A program made the position numbers and the translations under genes. DNA of 64,000 nt, taken from contig CASEYP010000007.1 in NCBI GenBank assembly GCA_949292185.1, forward strand, positions 62,001-126,000. The letters are read 5' to 3'. The DNA is from an uncultured bacterium (lineage in GTDB: Bacteria > Cyanobacteriota > Vampirovibrionia > Gastranaerophilales > Gastranaerophilaceae). Each line of letters begins with the position of its first letter. Positions within the stretch are counted from its first letter, which is position 1. This document shows positions 17,665-25,675 of this stretch, piece by piece. The notes beneath the pieces were generated by a model. The model saw only the letters and a list, made by a program, of their open reading frames with translations. It had not been told where the DNA came from and made no database searches.

Positions 17665-18798
17665 ATGGAAAAGAGAAGAATAAGTATACTTGGTTCAACC
17701 GGTTCAATCGGAACCCAAGCATTAGAAGTAATAGAAAAGCTACAGGATAAATTTGAAATAATAGCACTAGCTGGCGGAAACAATACAGAGCTATTAACAG
17801 AACAAGCAAAAAAATTTAAACCAAAATATATTTGTATAGGAAACCCTGATAAAAAAGTAAATCTTGACGGAATAAAAACGCTTTATGGCACAGAAGGACT
17901 TGAAGAAATTTGTTCAAACAAAGAAAATGATATAATCCTTGTTGCCGTATCAGGTAAAATAGGTTTAAAGCCAACATTAAAAGCTATAGAAAATAAAATT
18001 CAAATAGCCTTAGCCAATAAAGAAACTCTTGTTATGGCAGGAGATATCGTAATGAAAAAGGCTAAAGAAAATAATGTTAAAATTTTACCTGTAGATAGTG
18101 AACACAGTGCAATTCACCAATGCATAAAAGATATTACTCAAGTTGATAAACTAATAATCACAGCAAGCGGCGGGCCATTTTTACACAAAACAGTTGAAGA
18201 TATGAAAAAAGCTACAGTAAAAGAAGCTCTAGCTCACCCTCGCTGGCATATGGGTAAAAAAATTACAGTCGATAGTGCAACTCTTATGAATAAAGGCTTA
18301 GAAATTATTGAAGCACACCATTTATTCAATATGCCATATGAAAAAATAGACGTAGTTGTACATCCTCAAAGTATAGTTCACTCCGCTATTGAATACGCAG
18401 ATGGTAGTGTAATAGCTCAATTAGGCCTACCTAGTATGCATATACCTATTCAATATGCAATAACATACCCAAATAGAATTCCTGGAATTAAATCAAAAAG
18501 TTTTAGCTTTTCAGAAATTGCAAGATTAGATTTTGAAAAACCTGACTTTGAGAAATTTCCAAGCGTAAAACTCGCATACCACGCAGGACAAACAGGCGGA
18601 AGCGCAACAGTTTGTTTGAATGCAGCAAATGAAGAAGCTGTTATGGCATTTTTAGATAATAAAATAAGCTTATATGATATCTATGAAATTACTCACAAAA
18701 TGATGGAAAAGCATACCCTAATCAAATCACCATCAATAGATGAAATTTTTGAAATAGATAAAGAAGTTAGAATAAAAACCAGAGAATTAATTGGATGA
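17665..18798 (+). CDS. dxr: 1-deoxy-D-xylulose 5-phosphate reductoisomerase
   Basis: Second enzyme of the MEP isoprenoid pathway; converts DXP to 2-C-methyl-D-erythritol 4-phosphate with NADPH and a divalent metal. The 377-residue protein shows the N-terminal NADPH motif GSTGSIGTQAL, ANKETLVMAG, the metal/substrate motifs LPVDSEHSAIHQC and ASGGPF, and MGKKITVDSATLMNKGLE. The C-terminal helical domain contains AANEEAVMAFL. It starts 12 bases after the kinase stop. TATAAT (17653-17658) lies six bases before the ATG, so it may also be transcribed leaderlessly. Confidence 0.97.
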   Translation: MEKRRISILGSTGSIGTQALEVIEKLQDKFEIIALAGGNNTELLTEQAKKFKPKYICIGNPDKKVNLDGIKTLYGTEGLEEICSNKENDIILVAVSGKIGLKPTLKAIENKIQIALANKETLVMAGDIVMKKAKENNVKILPVDSEHSAIHQCIKDITQVDKLIITASGGPFLHKTVEDMKKATVKEALAHPRWHMGKKITVDSATLMNKGLEIIEAHHLFNMPYEKIDVVVHPQSIVHSAIEYADGSVIAQLGLPSMHIPIQYAITYPNRIPGIKSKSFSFSEIARLDFEKPDFEKFPSVKLAYHAGQTGGSATVCLNAANEEAVMAFLDNKISLYDIYEITHKMMEKHTLIKSPSIDEIFEIDKEVRIKTRELIG

Positions 18799-19166
18799 AA
18801 TCTTTTAACTACGAAACTCTAGTAAAAGCATGCCTGATAAATGAAGATTGCATTGCAACCCAACCATTTAAACAAGACCAATATCAAGAGATTTATGTTA
18901 TGCGACATAAAAGTAATAAAAAATGGTATGCTCTTATTTTTACACTAGATAATACACTATATGTAAATCTAAAATGCCCACCAGATCTTATTGCAATTCT
19001 AAAAGAACAATACAAATCAATAACACCAGCTTGGCATATGAATAAAAAGCACTGGTGCAGTGTAGATGTTAATAATACGCCTCATAGTACACTTAAAGAA
19101 CTTATAAAAATAAGTTTTGAAATAACAGCACCCAAAAGAAAGAAACAAACTAAGAAAGACAATTAA
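18795..19166 (+). CDS. MmcQ/YjbR-like protein
   Basis: A 123-residue protein overlapping the dxr stop by ATGA, so translationally coupled. The pattern LYVNLKCPPDLIAILKEQY, then TPAWHMNKKHWCSVDV, matches the YjbR (MmcQ, double-wing DNA-binding-like) fold, with the conserved Trp-His and Lys-His-Trp positions. The C-terminus is a Lys-rich tail. Members are mostly uncharacterised; DNA binding is assumed from structure in the family, not shown here. Confidence 0.8.
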   Translation: MKSFNYETLVKACLINEDCIATQPFKQDQYQEIYVMRHKSNKKWYALIFTLDNTLYVNLKCPPDLIAILKEQYKSITPAWHMNKKHWCSVDVNNTPHSTLKELIKISFEITAPKRKKQTKKDN

Positions 19167-19201
19167 CATAATTTAATAAAGCTGTAGTCAATAGAAATAT
19201 A

Positions 19202-19210
19202 TGTTATACT
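19202..19210 (+). promoter_or_regulatory. Extended -10 promoter of the receiver-domain gene
   Basis: TGTTATACT gives an extended -10 element (TG-N-TATACT, TATACT at 19205-19210) about 35 bases before the ATG at 19246. A strong GGGGAG ribosome site lies in between. No convincing -35 box is visible. Confidence 0.45.
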
Positions 19211-19245
19211 GTAATTAACGATATTATTGCAATTTAGGGGAGAAT

Positions 19246-19620
19246 ATGAAAAAAATTCTTATAGTAGATGATGAACAAGATATTGTTGAAAGTCTAAAAT
19301 TCGTCTTAGAATCATGTGATTACACATGCTACTGCGCATATAATGGAGAAGACGGGCTTAAACTTGCAAGAGAAATTATTCCTGATTTAATAATTTTAGA
19401 TGTAATGATGCCCCGCATAAACGGCTACAAAATTAGTCGTCTATTAAAATTTGATGCAAAATATAAAAACATCCCAATTTTAATGATTACCGCAAGATCA
19501 CAAGAAGAAGACAAACTAATTGGAGAAGAAACAGGAGCAGATGAATATATAACAAAACCATTTGATCTTGATGAAGTAGTAAAAATAGTTCAAAAATACC
19601 TGAATACAGAAGAAAAATAA
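19246..19620 (+). CDS. Single-domain response regulator
   Basis: A 124-residue stand-alone receiver domain with no output domain. All active-site residues are visible: Asp8/Asp9 (IVDDE), phospho-acceptor Asp52 (ILDVMMP), Thr82 (MITAR) and Lys104 (ITKPF). It precedes the PilB/GspE-like gene by one base, so both are co-transcribed. That suggests control of a pilus- or secretion-type process, as for stand-alone PilG/PilH-like regulators in other bacteria. The role is inferred from context. Confidence 0.93.
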   Translation: MKKILIVDDEQDIVESLKFVLESCDYTCYCAYNGEDGLKLAREIIPDLIILDVMMPRINGYKISRLLKFDAKYKNIPILMITARSQEEDKLIGEETGADEYITKPFDLDEVVKIVQKYLNTEEK

Positions 19621-19621
19621 G

Positions 19622-21004
19622 ATGAATATTATTACAAACAAAACACTTGAAACTTTAAAATATGATTTGGTAAGAGAAGGACTTGTTCAATATGAAGTAG
19701 TTGAACAAGCAGAAGAAATTGCAAATGCTCAAAATATTAACATTGGTCAAGCCCTAATCAATTCAGGATTTTTGACAGAAGAGCAATTAATAAAATTCTT
19801 AGAATCAAAACTTCATACCCCATACGTTAATCTTGATGATTACGATCTGGATGTTAAATGTCTAAAATATATAAATTATTCAGATGCAAGAAGATATAAA
19901 ATTATTCCATTATTTAAAATCGAAAATACACTAACTGTAGCAATGGCAGATCCAAGAGATTTGTTTGCGATAGACAAGATAATGGAAACCGCAGAATGTG
20001 AAATAGATCCTGTACTATCTTCAGAAGAAAGTATTTTAAAAAAGATTGATGAATATTATAAAATCGATGTAACTGTTGGAAATATCTCAACAGATTCAAA
20101 TACTGGTTATGATTGGCAAGATGAATTACACAAAGAAGATCTTAGTGATAATCATATCCAAAAAATCATAAGAGCAATTCTAAAACAAGCAATCCTTGAA
20201 GATACTCACGAAGTAACCTTCCAAGGAGAAGAAGACGGGCTTGGTGTAAACTTTAAGAAAAATGGTGAACTTTCAAATAAAGGCGTAATTCCAACAACAT
20301 TAGTTTCATCATTTACCGCAAAACTAAAAACTCTATCTGAACTTGATCCCTCAGTTTCAGAAGTTCCACAACTAGGCAAATTATGTTTCAAAGTAGATAA
20401 CATAATAGTTTTAGCTACAGTATCAACCTTCCCGACAATAATGGGAGAAAGAATATTTCTTAAAATATATAAACCGCCAAAACCATTAGAAAGGATTATC
20501 ACATCAAAATCAGGTCTTTCAGAAATAAAACAAGCCCTTGATAAACCTGGAATAATTCTTGTTTGCGGTTCAGCATTAAGCGGTAAAACACATATTATCT
20601 ACTCACTTTTACTTGAAGCTGCAAAGAAAAAATCTAAAAACATTATGACTCTTGAAAGTATTGCAAAATACGAACTTGAAGGAGTTAATCAATGCGAATT
20701 TAATGAAAATGTAGGATTCAATATGGATAAAGCTGCCCGTTTTATTGAATTCCAAAATCCTGATATCATATACCTTGAAGGTATAAAATCTAAAGAATCT
20801 TTTGACTATTTTTCAAGTCTTGTCTATAGCGATAAAACAATCATTATGGAATTTCTTGCAAATAATATGGAAGATTTGAGAAATAAAATGGCATTTTCCG
20901 ATTTTGATACCTTAAAAACAATAATTTCTTGTATGGTATTCATCCACTCTAAAAATAGTGTGGAAGTATTTAATAAAGAAACTTTGCAAAAATATTTGGG
21001 ATAA
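19622..21004 (+). CDS. Degenerate PilB/GspE-like ATPase with MshEN domain
   Basis: A 460-residue protein. The N-terminal 145 residues form the MshEN (GspE N-terminal) fold (INIGQALINSGFLTEEQLIKFL, then RYKIIPLFKIENTLTVAMADP). The C-terminal half follows the PilB/GspE ATPase layout and ends in a family-like position, but key motifs are altered. Walker A reads GSALSGKTH instead of GPTGSGKTTT. The Walker B/His box region (EGIKSKESFDYFSSLVYSDK) lacks the usual Arg-Asp-x-Glu-Thr and Leu-His-Thr-Asn. It may bind nucleotide poorly or act as a regulatory paralogue. MshEN domains in relatives bind c-di-GMP. Confidence 0.8.
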   Translation: MNIITNKTLETLKYDLVREGLVQYEVVEQAEEIANAQNINIGQALINSGFLTEEQLIKFLESKLHTPYVNLDDYDLDVKCLKYINYSDARRYKIIPLFKIENTLTVAMADPRDLFAIDKIMETAECEIDPVLSSEESILKKIDEYYKIDVTVGNISTDSNTGYDWQDELHKEDLSDNHIQKIIRAILKQAILEDTHEVTFQGEEDGLGVNFKKNGELSNKGVIPTTLVSSFTAKLKTLSELDPSVSEVPQLGKLCFKVDNIIVLATVSTFPTIMGERIFLKIYKPPKPLERIITSKSGLSEIKQALDKPGIILVCGSALSGKTHIIYSLLLEAAKKKSKNIMTLESIAKYELEGVNQCEFNENVGFNMDKAARFIEFQNPDIIYLEGIKSKESFDYFSSLVYSDKTIIMEFLANNMEDLRNKMAFSDFDTLKTIISCMVFIHSKNSVEVFNKETLQKYLG

Positions 21005-21012
21005 TAATTCTC

Positions 21013-21037
21013 AAAAAAAAGCCCCGCTGATGCGGGG
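21013..21037 (-). terminator. GC-rich terminator hairpin after the PilB-like gene
   Basis: CCCCGC (21022-21027), TGAT and GCGGGG (21032-21037) form a compact hairpin. It is preceded by eight A (21013-21020), so it is a good terminator on the minus strand and only a weak one on the plus strand. It would back up the terminator at 21212-21240 for transcripts coming from the lpx operon. Confidence 0.65.
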
Positions 21038-21211
21038 TAAAATTGTTCTAGGAATTAGGAATAGGAATTAAAATGTCTCTTTTTATTTAAACGGTAATTA
21101 AATTTACTCTTTCTTAATATCTCTCGTGTTTATTTAACGTTTACATATATATAAAGTATATATAAATTATATAATTTCACAACTTGATTATTTTGTTACA
21201 TAACTTAACAA

Positions 21212-21240
21212 TAAAAAAGAGGAACCTAAATTCCTCTTTT
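21212..21240 (-). terminator. Bidirectional terminator after fabZ
   Basis: AAAGAGGAA (21216-21224), a six-base loop and TTCCTCTTT (21231-21239) form a nine-base-pair stem with a T run on both strands. It closes the left-facing lpxD-lpxC-fabZ operon. Confidence 0.8.
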
Positions 21241-21265
21241 CTAACTATTTCAATTTTTGCAAAAC

Positions 21266-21718
21266 TTATTTCAAAGCAAAAGTCATATCTGCTTCAACAC
21301 AAAGTTTTCCATCAACTTTACCAACGCCATGAGCCTTGCAAATAGGTCCTTTAACTTTGGTTAATTCAACTTCAATTTCAAATCTATCACCAGGTCTTAC
21401 GATATTTTTAAACCTTACATTATCTACACCAGCATATAAAGTCAATTTTCCTGCAAATTCAGGCATTGTCATAAGAATTGGTGCTGAACACTGAGCCATA
21501 GATTCTAGTTGTAAAACTCCAGGCATAATTGGGTTTCCAGGGAAGTGACCTTGGAAAAAGGCTTCATTCATTGTCAAATTTTTATACCCTTTTGCGTATT
21601 TTCCAGGAACACATTCAGTAATTCTATCAACCAACAAAAATGGGTATCTGTGAGGAATCATATCCATAATTTGTAATGTGTCAAAGCTCAATACTTCTTG
21701 ATTTGTTTCTTCTGACAT
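21266..21718 (-). CDS. fabZ: 3-hydroxyacyl-ACP dehydratase FabZ
   Basis: Dehydrates 3-hydroxyacyl-ACP in fatty-acid elongation, competing with lipid A synthesis for hydroxyacyl-ACP. The 150-residue hot-dog protein has IPHRYPFLLVDR, the active-site segment FFQGHFPGNPIMPGVLQLES with catalytic His and Glu, and a typical C-terminus. It is the last gene of the lpxD-lpxC-fabZ operon, 11 bases after lpxC. In many cyanobacteria lpxA follows fabZ; here a terminator follows instead. Confidence 0.97.
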   Translation of the reverse strand: MSEETNQEVLSFDTLQIMDMIPHRYPFLLVDRITECVPGKYAKGYKNLTMNEAFFQGHFPGNPIMPGVLQLESMAQCSAPILMTMPEFAGKLTLYAGVDNVRFKNIVRPGDRFEIEVELTKVKGPICKAHGVGKVDGKLCVEADMTFALK

Positions 21719-21729
21719 TTCAATCTCCT

Positions 21730-22548
21730 TTATATTTCAATTAACTTATCTCTTAAAATCTTAGCAGTTTTTATATGAACAGCATGTCCGGCTTCTTTTG
21801 CAAGAATTTGGCATCGCATATTTAGCGGATTTATACCAGTTAAATATAAATCCCCGATCAAATCTAACATCTTATGCTTAACAGGTTCACAGTCAGAACG
21901 GAGTTCTGTTGTATAACCACCATCATCCATCAATCCCAATGTATTTTCAGCAGTTACACCTTGTGCAAAACCAAGCATTTGGAATTTCTTTAAATCTCTA
22001 TAAAAACCAAAAGTCCTAGCCTCAATAATTTCATATTTATTTTTAGGATTAAAATTAACAAATCGTCTTGTTAAATCCGGATGATCATAATTTACCGCAT
22101 ATGAAATAAATAAATTATCACTTGGTAGAATTACAAGACTTGTTTTGCCGTTTAAATAATATACAGGTTCAGAAACCGTATAAAATTGTTCTTTTGCAAA
22201 AAACGGCTTATCCGTTCCGGCCTCTTTAATAGCTTCAACCCAACCTTTAGAACTTCCGTCTAAAATAGGAACTTCATCTTCTGACATACAAATATCAACT
22301 GAATCAACATGGCAAAAAGCCAAAGCTGCAGTCAAGTGTTCAGTTAACATAGCATTAGCTTTTTTAGAACCCAAAACTACACAATGATCAGTTGAAATAA
22401 CATGATCAACATCAGCAGTAAAAGAATCTTTATCTTTTACAAAATATCTAATTTTACCGGAATTTGACGGGAACAAAGTAACTTCACAAGGTTTATTTTT
22501 CATTAACCCGTGACCGGATATTTTAATTTCCTTTTTTATAGTCGTCAT
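21730..22548 (-). CDS. lpxC: UDP-3-O-acyl-N-acetylglucosamine deacetylase LpxC
   Basis: Zinc deacetylase for the committed step of lipid A synthesis. The 272-residue protein has the zinc motifs LTEHLTAAL (His) and HKMLDLIGDLYLTG (His and Asp), and the general acid/base His in KEAGHAVHI. VPILDGSSKGWVEAI and EARTFGF are typical. It is a free-standing LpxC, not the LpxC-FabZ fusion of Bacteroidetes. It starts six bases after lpxD. Confidence 0.97.
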   Translation of the reverse strand: MTTIKKEIKISGHGLMKNKPCEVTLFPSNSGKIRYFVKDKDSFTADVDHVISTDHCVVLGSKKANAMLTEHLTAALAFCHVDSVDICMSEDEVPILDGSSKGWVEAIKEAGTDKPFFAKEQFYTVSEPVYYLNGKTSLVILPSDNLFISYAVNYDHPDLTRRFVNFNPKNKYEIIEARTFGFYRDLKKFQMLGFAQGVTAENTLGLMDDGGYTTELRSDCEPVKHKMLDLIGDLYLTGINPLNMRCQILAKEAGHAVHIKTAKILRDKLIEI

Positions 22549-22553
22549 TTAAA

Positions 22554-23648
22554 TTAATCCTCTTGATGAGCTTCTTCAAAAGATTTCAACATAGGTTCAA
22601 ATTTTCTGAACTTAGCAAAAATTTCTTGAGCATCCTTCATAGTTTTCAATTGTTTAATAAAATCTTTTCTTGGAACAGCTGGAATACCAACGATAATTGA
22701 TTTTGCAGGGAAAGATTTTGTAACACCTGCTTTTGCTGTAATAATTGTATCAGAACCGATTTCAATATGATCAGCAAGACCTGCTTGACCTGCTATAACA
22801 ACTCTATCACCGATTACACAACTTCCGGCAATACCTACTTGAGATACAATCAAACAACCTTTACCAATTCTACAATTATGACCAATCATAACTAAATCAT
22901 CAATTTTGGTATTATCACCAACCATTGTATTTTCAATTGTACCTCTATCGATTGTACTATTAGCGCCAATCTCAACATTATTACCGATTACTACAGAACC
23001 GATTGAAGGAATTTTAAAGATAACTTGTTCAACATCATTATCTTTAATTTCACCATCTTTTCTTGCATTTTCAATGTTATTTGGATTTTCAGTAACAAAA
23101 CTAAATCCATCAGCACCTAAAGAAACACCGTGATGTAAAATTACATCATTACCGATTTGCACTCTATCACCGATATTTACTCCAGGGTGGAAGAAACAAT
23201 TTTTACCAATTTTAGCACCGCTACCGATATATGAATTTGCTAAAATTTTTGTGTTATCACCAATTACAGCATCAGGAGAAACAACTACATTTGGTCCGAT
23301 ACAAACATTTTGACCAAGTTTTGCAGATGGATCTACAACTGCAGTAGGGTGAACATCTTTATTAACAAAAGGAGGTACATAAAATAAATTCAATAACTTC
23401 ATCATTGCAAGTCTAGGTCTTTCGACTTCAATAGTAGTGAAACCTTCAATCTGAACTCCCAATGGAACTAATGCTGCTTTTGCTTTTGATTTTGCAAGAT
23501 TAGCAATTTCTTCTTCGCCTAAAGCCAAAGCCAAAGTATTTTCATCACACAGCAGTGGAGGTGCAATGTGCGTAATACTAGGACTAGCAACCTTTGTTAG
23601 CATTCCGCCGACGATTTGTGTAATTTCATCTACTGTAAATGATTTCAT
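22554..23648 (-). CDS. lpxD: UDP-3-O-(3-hydroxyacyl)glucosamine N-acyltransferase LpxD
   Basis: Third lipid A enzyme, adding the N-linked hydroxyacyl chain. The 364-residue protein has an N-terminal uridine-binding domain (about 1-100). A long left-handed beta-helix of hexapeptide repeats (I-G-x-x-x-x type) follows from about 105 to 325, and a helical C-terminus ends in the EEAHQED tail. The catalytic His lies in [10 protein letters not shown] or [14 protein letters not shown]. An AAGGAG ribosome site precedes the start. It is the second gene of the operon after the adenylyltransferase. Confidence 0.95.
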   Translation of the reverse strand: MKSFTVDEITQIVGGMLTKVASPSITHIAPPLLCDENTLALALGEEEIANLAKSKAKAALVPLGVQIEGFTTIEVERPRLAMMKLLNLFYVPPFVNKDVHPTAVVDPSAKLGQNVCIGPNVVVSPDAVIGDNTKILANSYIGSGAKIGKNCFFHPGVNIGDRVQIGNDVILHHGVSLGADGFSFVTENPNNIENARKDGEIKDNDVEQVIFKIPSIGSVVIGNNVEIGANSTIDRGTIENTMVGDNTKIDDLVMIGHNCRIGKGCLIVSQVGIAGSCVIGDRVVIAGQAGLADHIEIGSDTIITAKAGVTKSFPAKSIIVGIPAVPRKDFIKQLKTMKDAQEIFAKFRKFEPMLKSFEEAHQED

Positions 23649-23659
23649 TTTAATACTCC

Positions 23660-24133
23660 TTATTTACTATTCTTCATTTTTTCTATTGTATTAGTTGTTG
23701 ATTTGCCTTGTACAAAATCTATAAATTCTACACGAGTATGATTTTTTTTCATAATATCCGCTTCAGGCAAAGTCTCCATAGTGTAATCTGCGCCTTTTGT
23801 ATAAACATCAGGCTTGATTTCATCTAAAAGATCTCGAGGGCTATCTTCGTCAAACAATACAACGTAATCAACGCAAGACAAAGCACATAAAATCTCAGCT
23901 CTATCATTTTCGTTATTAATTGGTCTTTCTGGACCCTTAATAGAACGTACAGATTTATCAGAATTTAATAAAACAATACTGTAATCTGCGAAAGATTTTG
24001 TTTTTTGTAAGTACCTAACATGTCCGACATGCAAAATATCAAAACAGCCATTAGTTGCGACAACTGTTTTTCCACTTTTATGCAATTTGTCTACAAATGC
24101 AGCTACATTTTCCCTTCTTAGAAGTTGTCCCAT
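23660..24133 (-). CDS. rfaE2: D-glycero-beta-D-manno-heptose 1-phosphate adenylyltransferase
   Basis: Nucleotidyltransferase making ADP-heptose for LPS core, corresponding to the C-terminal half of HldE. The 157-residue protein has [20 protein letters not shown], containing the HxGH motif, and [30 protein letters not shown] is family-typical. The kinase half is not fused and not nearby, as in organisms with split RfaE1/RfaE2. It is the first gene of the lipid A operon, which suggests heptose-containing LPS. Confidence 0.93.
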   Translation of the reverse strand: MGQLLRRENVAAFVDKLHKSGKTVVATNGCFDILHVGHVRYLQKTKSFADYSIVLLNSDKSVRSIKGPERPINNENDRAEILCALSCVDYVVLFDEDSPRDLLDEIKPDVYTKGADYTMETLPEADIMKKNHTRVEFIDFVQGKSTTNTIEKMKNSK

Positions 24134-24221
24134 AAATATACCCTCTAATTACATAATTATACATAAAAAGAGCCAAAAAATCTTATAGTATTAACAAAAA
24201 GTAATAAAAAATAATGTAAAA

Positions 24222-24452
24222 TTAAACATCAATAGTAAATTTACGTTCTGTAGAAACTTTACTTTGTGGGTTAACAAATCCTTTTAAAGACTTCGGAATT
24301 TTTCTAAAAATTCTTGCCGTTGAACGATCATCGGATCTTAGACTTAATCTTTCTTTTACTAATGTAGCTGCAGCCTTTTCTGTAGGTTCGACAAAATGCT
24401 GAGCAACACCTTTACTAAACCAAGGGGTAATAGTTAATTTACTAACTTTCAT
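24222..24452 (-). CDS. Small basic protein of unknown function
   Basis: A 76-residue basic protein (KVSKLTITPWFSKG, ARIFRKIPKSLKGFV). It has an excellent ribosome site (GGAAGGAT) eight bases before the start, which supports that it is real. No transmembrane segment, signal peptide or recognised motif. It is bounded by the asd terminal region (a long perfect inverted repeat) on one side and the lpx operon promoter region on the other. Confidence 0.55.
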   Translation of the reverse strand: MKVSKLTITPWFSKGVAQHFVEPTEKAAATLVKERLSLRSDDRSTARIFRKIPKSLKGFVNPQSKVSTERKFTIDV

Positions 24453-24510
24453 TTTTATATCCTTCCATATTCAATCTATAAAACATCTACCCTTAACTTA
24501 ATAGCTAAGG

Positions 24511-24546
24511 AGTCGCACCTCAGATTTAAAAATCTGAGGTGCGACT
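24511..24546. repeat. Perfect 17-base inverted repeat after asd
   Basis: AGTCGCACCTCAGATTT (24511-24527) and its exact complement (24530-24546) are separated by two bases. It lies between the 76-aa gene and asd, just past the end of asd. There is no T run on either side, so it is not a classical intrinsic terminator. A stable RNA end, a REP-like element or a remnant of a small inverted-repeat element are all possible. Confidence 0.75.
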
Positions 24547-24560
24547 ATATATTTACGACT

Positions 24561-25583
24561 TTAATACAATTCCATTTCAATAACTTTTTTGCAAAGTCTT
24601 ACAGTATTTAATGCTGCGCCAATTCTTAAATTATCCGCAACACACCACAATGAAATTCCATTATCAAAAGCCAAATTTTTTCTGATTCTACCTACAAAAA
24701 CAGGATCCACACCGGAAGCATCACGTGTTGTAGGATATTCAAATTCTGCAGGGTTATCAATAACTTTCAAACCAAATGAATTTTTCAAAATTTCACGAAC
24801 TTCATCCGGCGTAACAGGTTTTTCAAACTCAATATCTACAGCTTCAGAATGTCCGTTATACACAGGAACTCTTGCTGCTGTACAAGAAATTGGTAAATCT
24901 GCAGGAAGATGCAAAATCTTTTTAGTTTCATTTGCAACTTTCATTTCTTCTTTTGTGTATCCATTATCACAAAATACATCAATTTGCGGGATTACGTTAA
25001 ATGAAATCGGTTTTTTAAATGCACTTGGAGTGAAATCTTCGCCAGCCAAAGTTGCTTTTGTATTTTCTGTTAATTCATTAATTGCTTTTAACCCGGCACC
25101 TGAAACTGCTTGATATGTTGAAACTAACAATCTTTTGATAGTAAATTTTTCGTGTAATGGTTTTAAAACAAGCATCAATTGAGAAGTTGAGCAATTAGGG
25201 TTTGCAATAATACCTTTATGTTTTCTTAAATCTTCATCATTAACATAAGCAATAACCAACGGAACATCTTTATCCATTCTAAATGCTGATGAATTATCTA
25301 TCAAAACTCCACCGCGTTTTACAATTTCCGGTGCAAATTTTTGAGATGTAGAACCACCTGCTGATGCTAATACAATATTTACACCATCAAAGCTTTCAGG
25401 TTTAGCTTCTTCTACAGTGTATTCTTTTCCTTGAAATTCTAACTTTGTACCGGCACTTTTTGCACTTGATAAAAATTTAATTGAATTAAATTCAACATTT
25501 AATTCTGTAATAATCTTTGTAATTTCTCTACCTACAACACCTGTTGCGCCTAAAATTGCAATATTTGGTTTTTGTTTTGACAT
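24561..25583 (-). CDS. asd: Aspartate-semialdehyde dehydrogenase
   Basis: NADPH-dependent reduction of aspartyl phosphate to aspartate semialdehyde, feeding DAP/lysine, threonine and methionine. The 340-residue protein has the N-terminal Rossmann motif ILGATGVVGREI, the catalytic Cys in NPNCSTSQLML, and VSTYQAVSGAG. The basic substrate-binding and His segments (RVPVYNGHSEAVDIEF) are present. GGGAAG lies before the ATG. dapB, another step of the same route, is encoded at 28134. Confidence 0.96.
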   Translation of the reverse strand: MSKQKPNIAILGATGVVGREITKIITELNVEFNSIKFLSSAKSAGTKLEFQGKEYTVEEAKPESFDGVNIVLASAGGSTSQKFAPEIVKRGGVLIDNSSAFRMDKDVPLVIAYVNDEDLRKHKGIIANPNCSTSQLMLVLKPLHEKFTIKRLLVSTYQAVSGAGLKAINELTENTKATLAGEDFTPSAFKKPISFNVIPQIDVFCDNGYTKEEMKVANETKKILHLPADLPISCTAARVPVYNGHSEAVDIEFEKPVTPDEVREILKNSFGLKVIDNPAEFEYPTTRDASGVDPVFVGRIRKNLAFDNGISLWCVADNLRIGAALNTVRLCKKVIEMELY

Positions 25584-25675
25584 AAATTATACTTCCCTTT
25601 CTCCTATACAAAAGATATCATACTACAAGAATAATATCGGTGCAGTAATTAGTGTTTAATATTAAAATATCTTAA

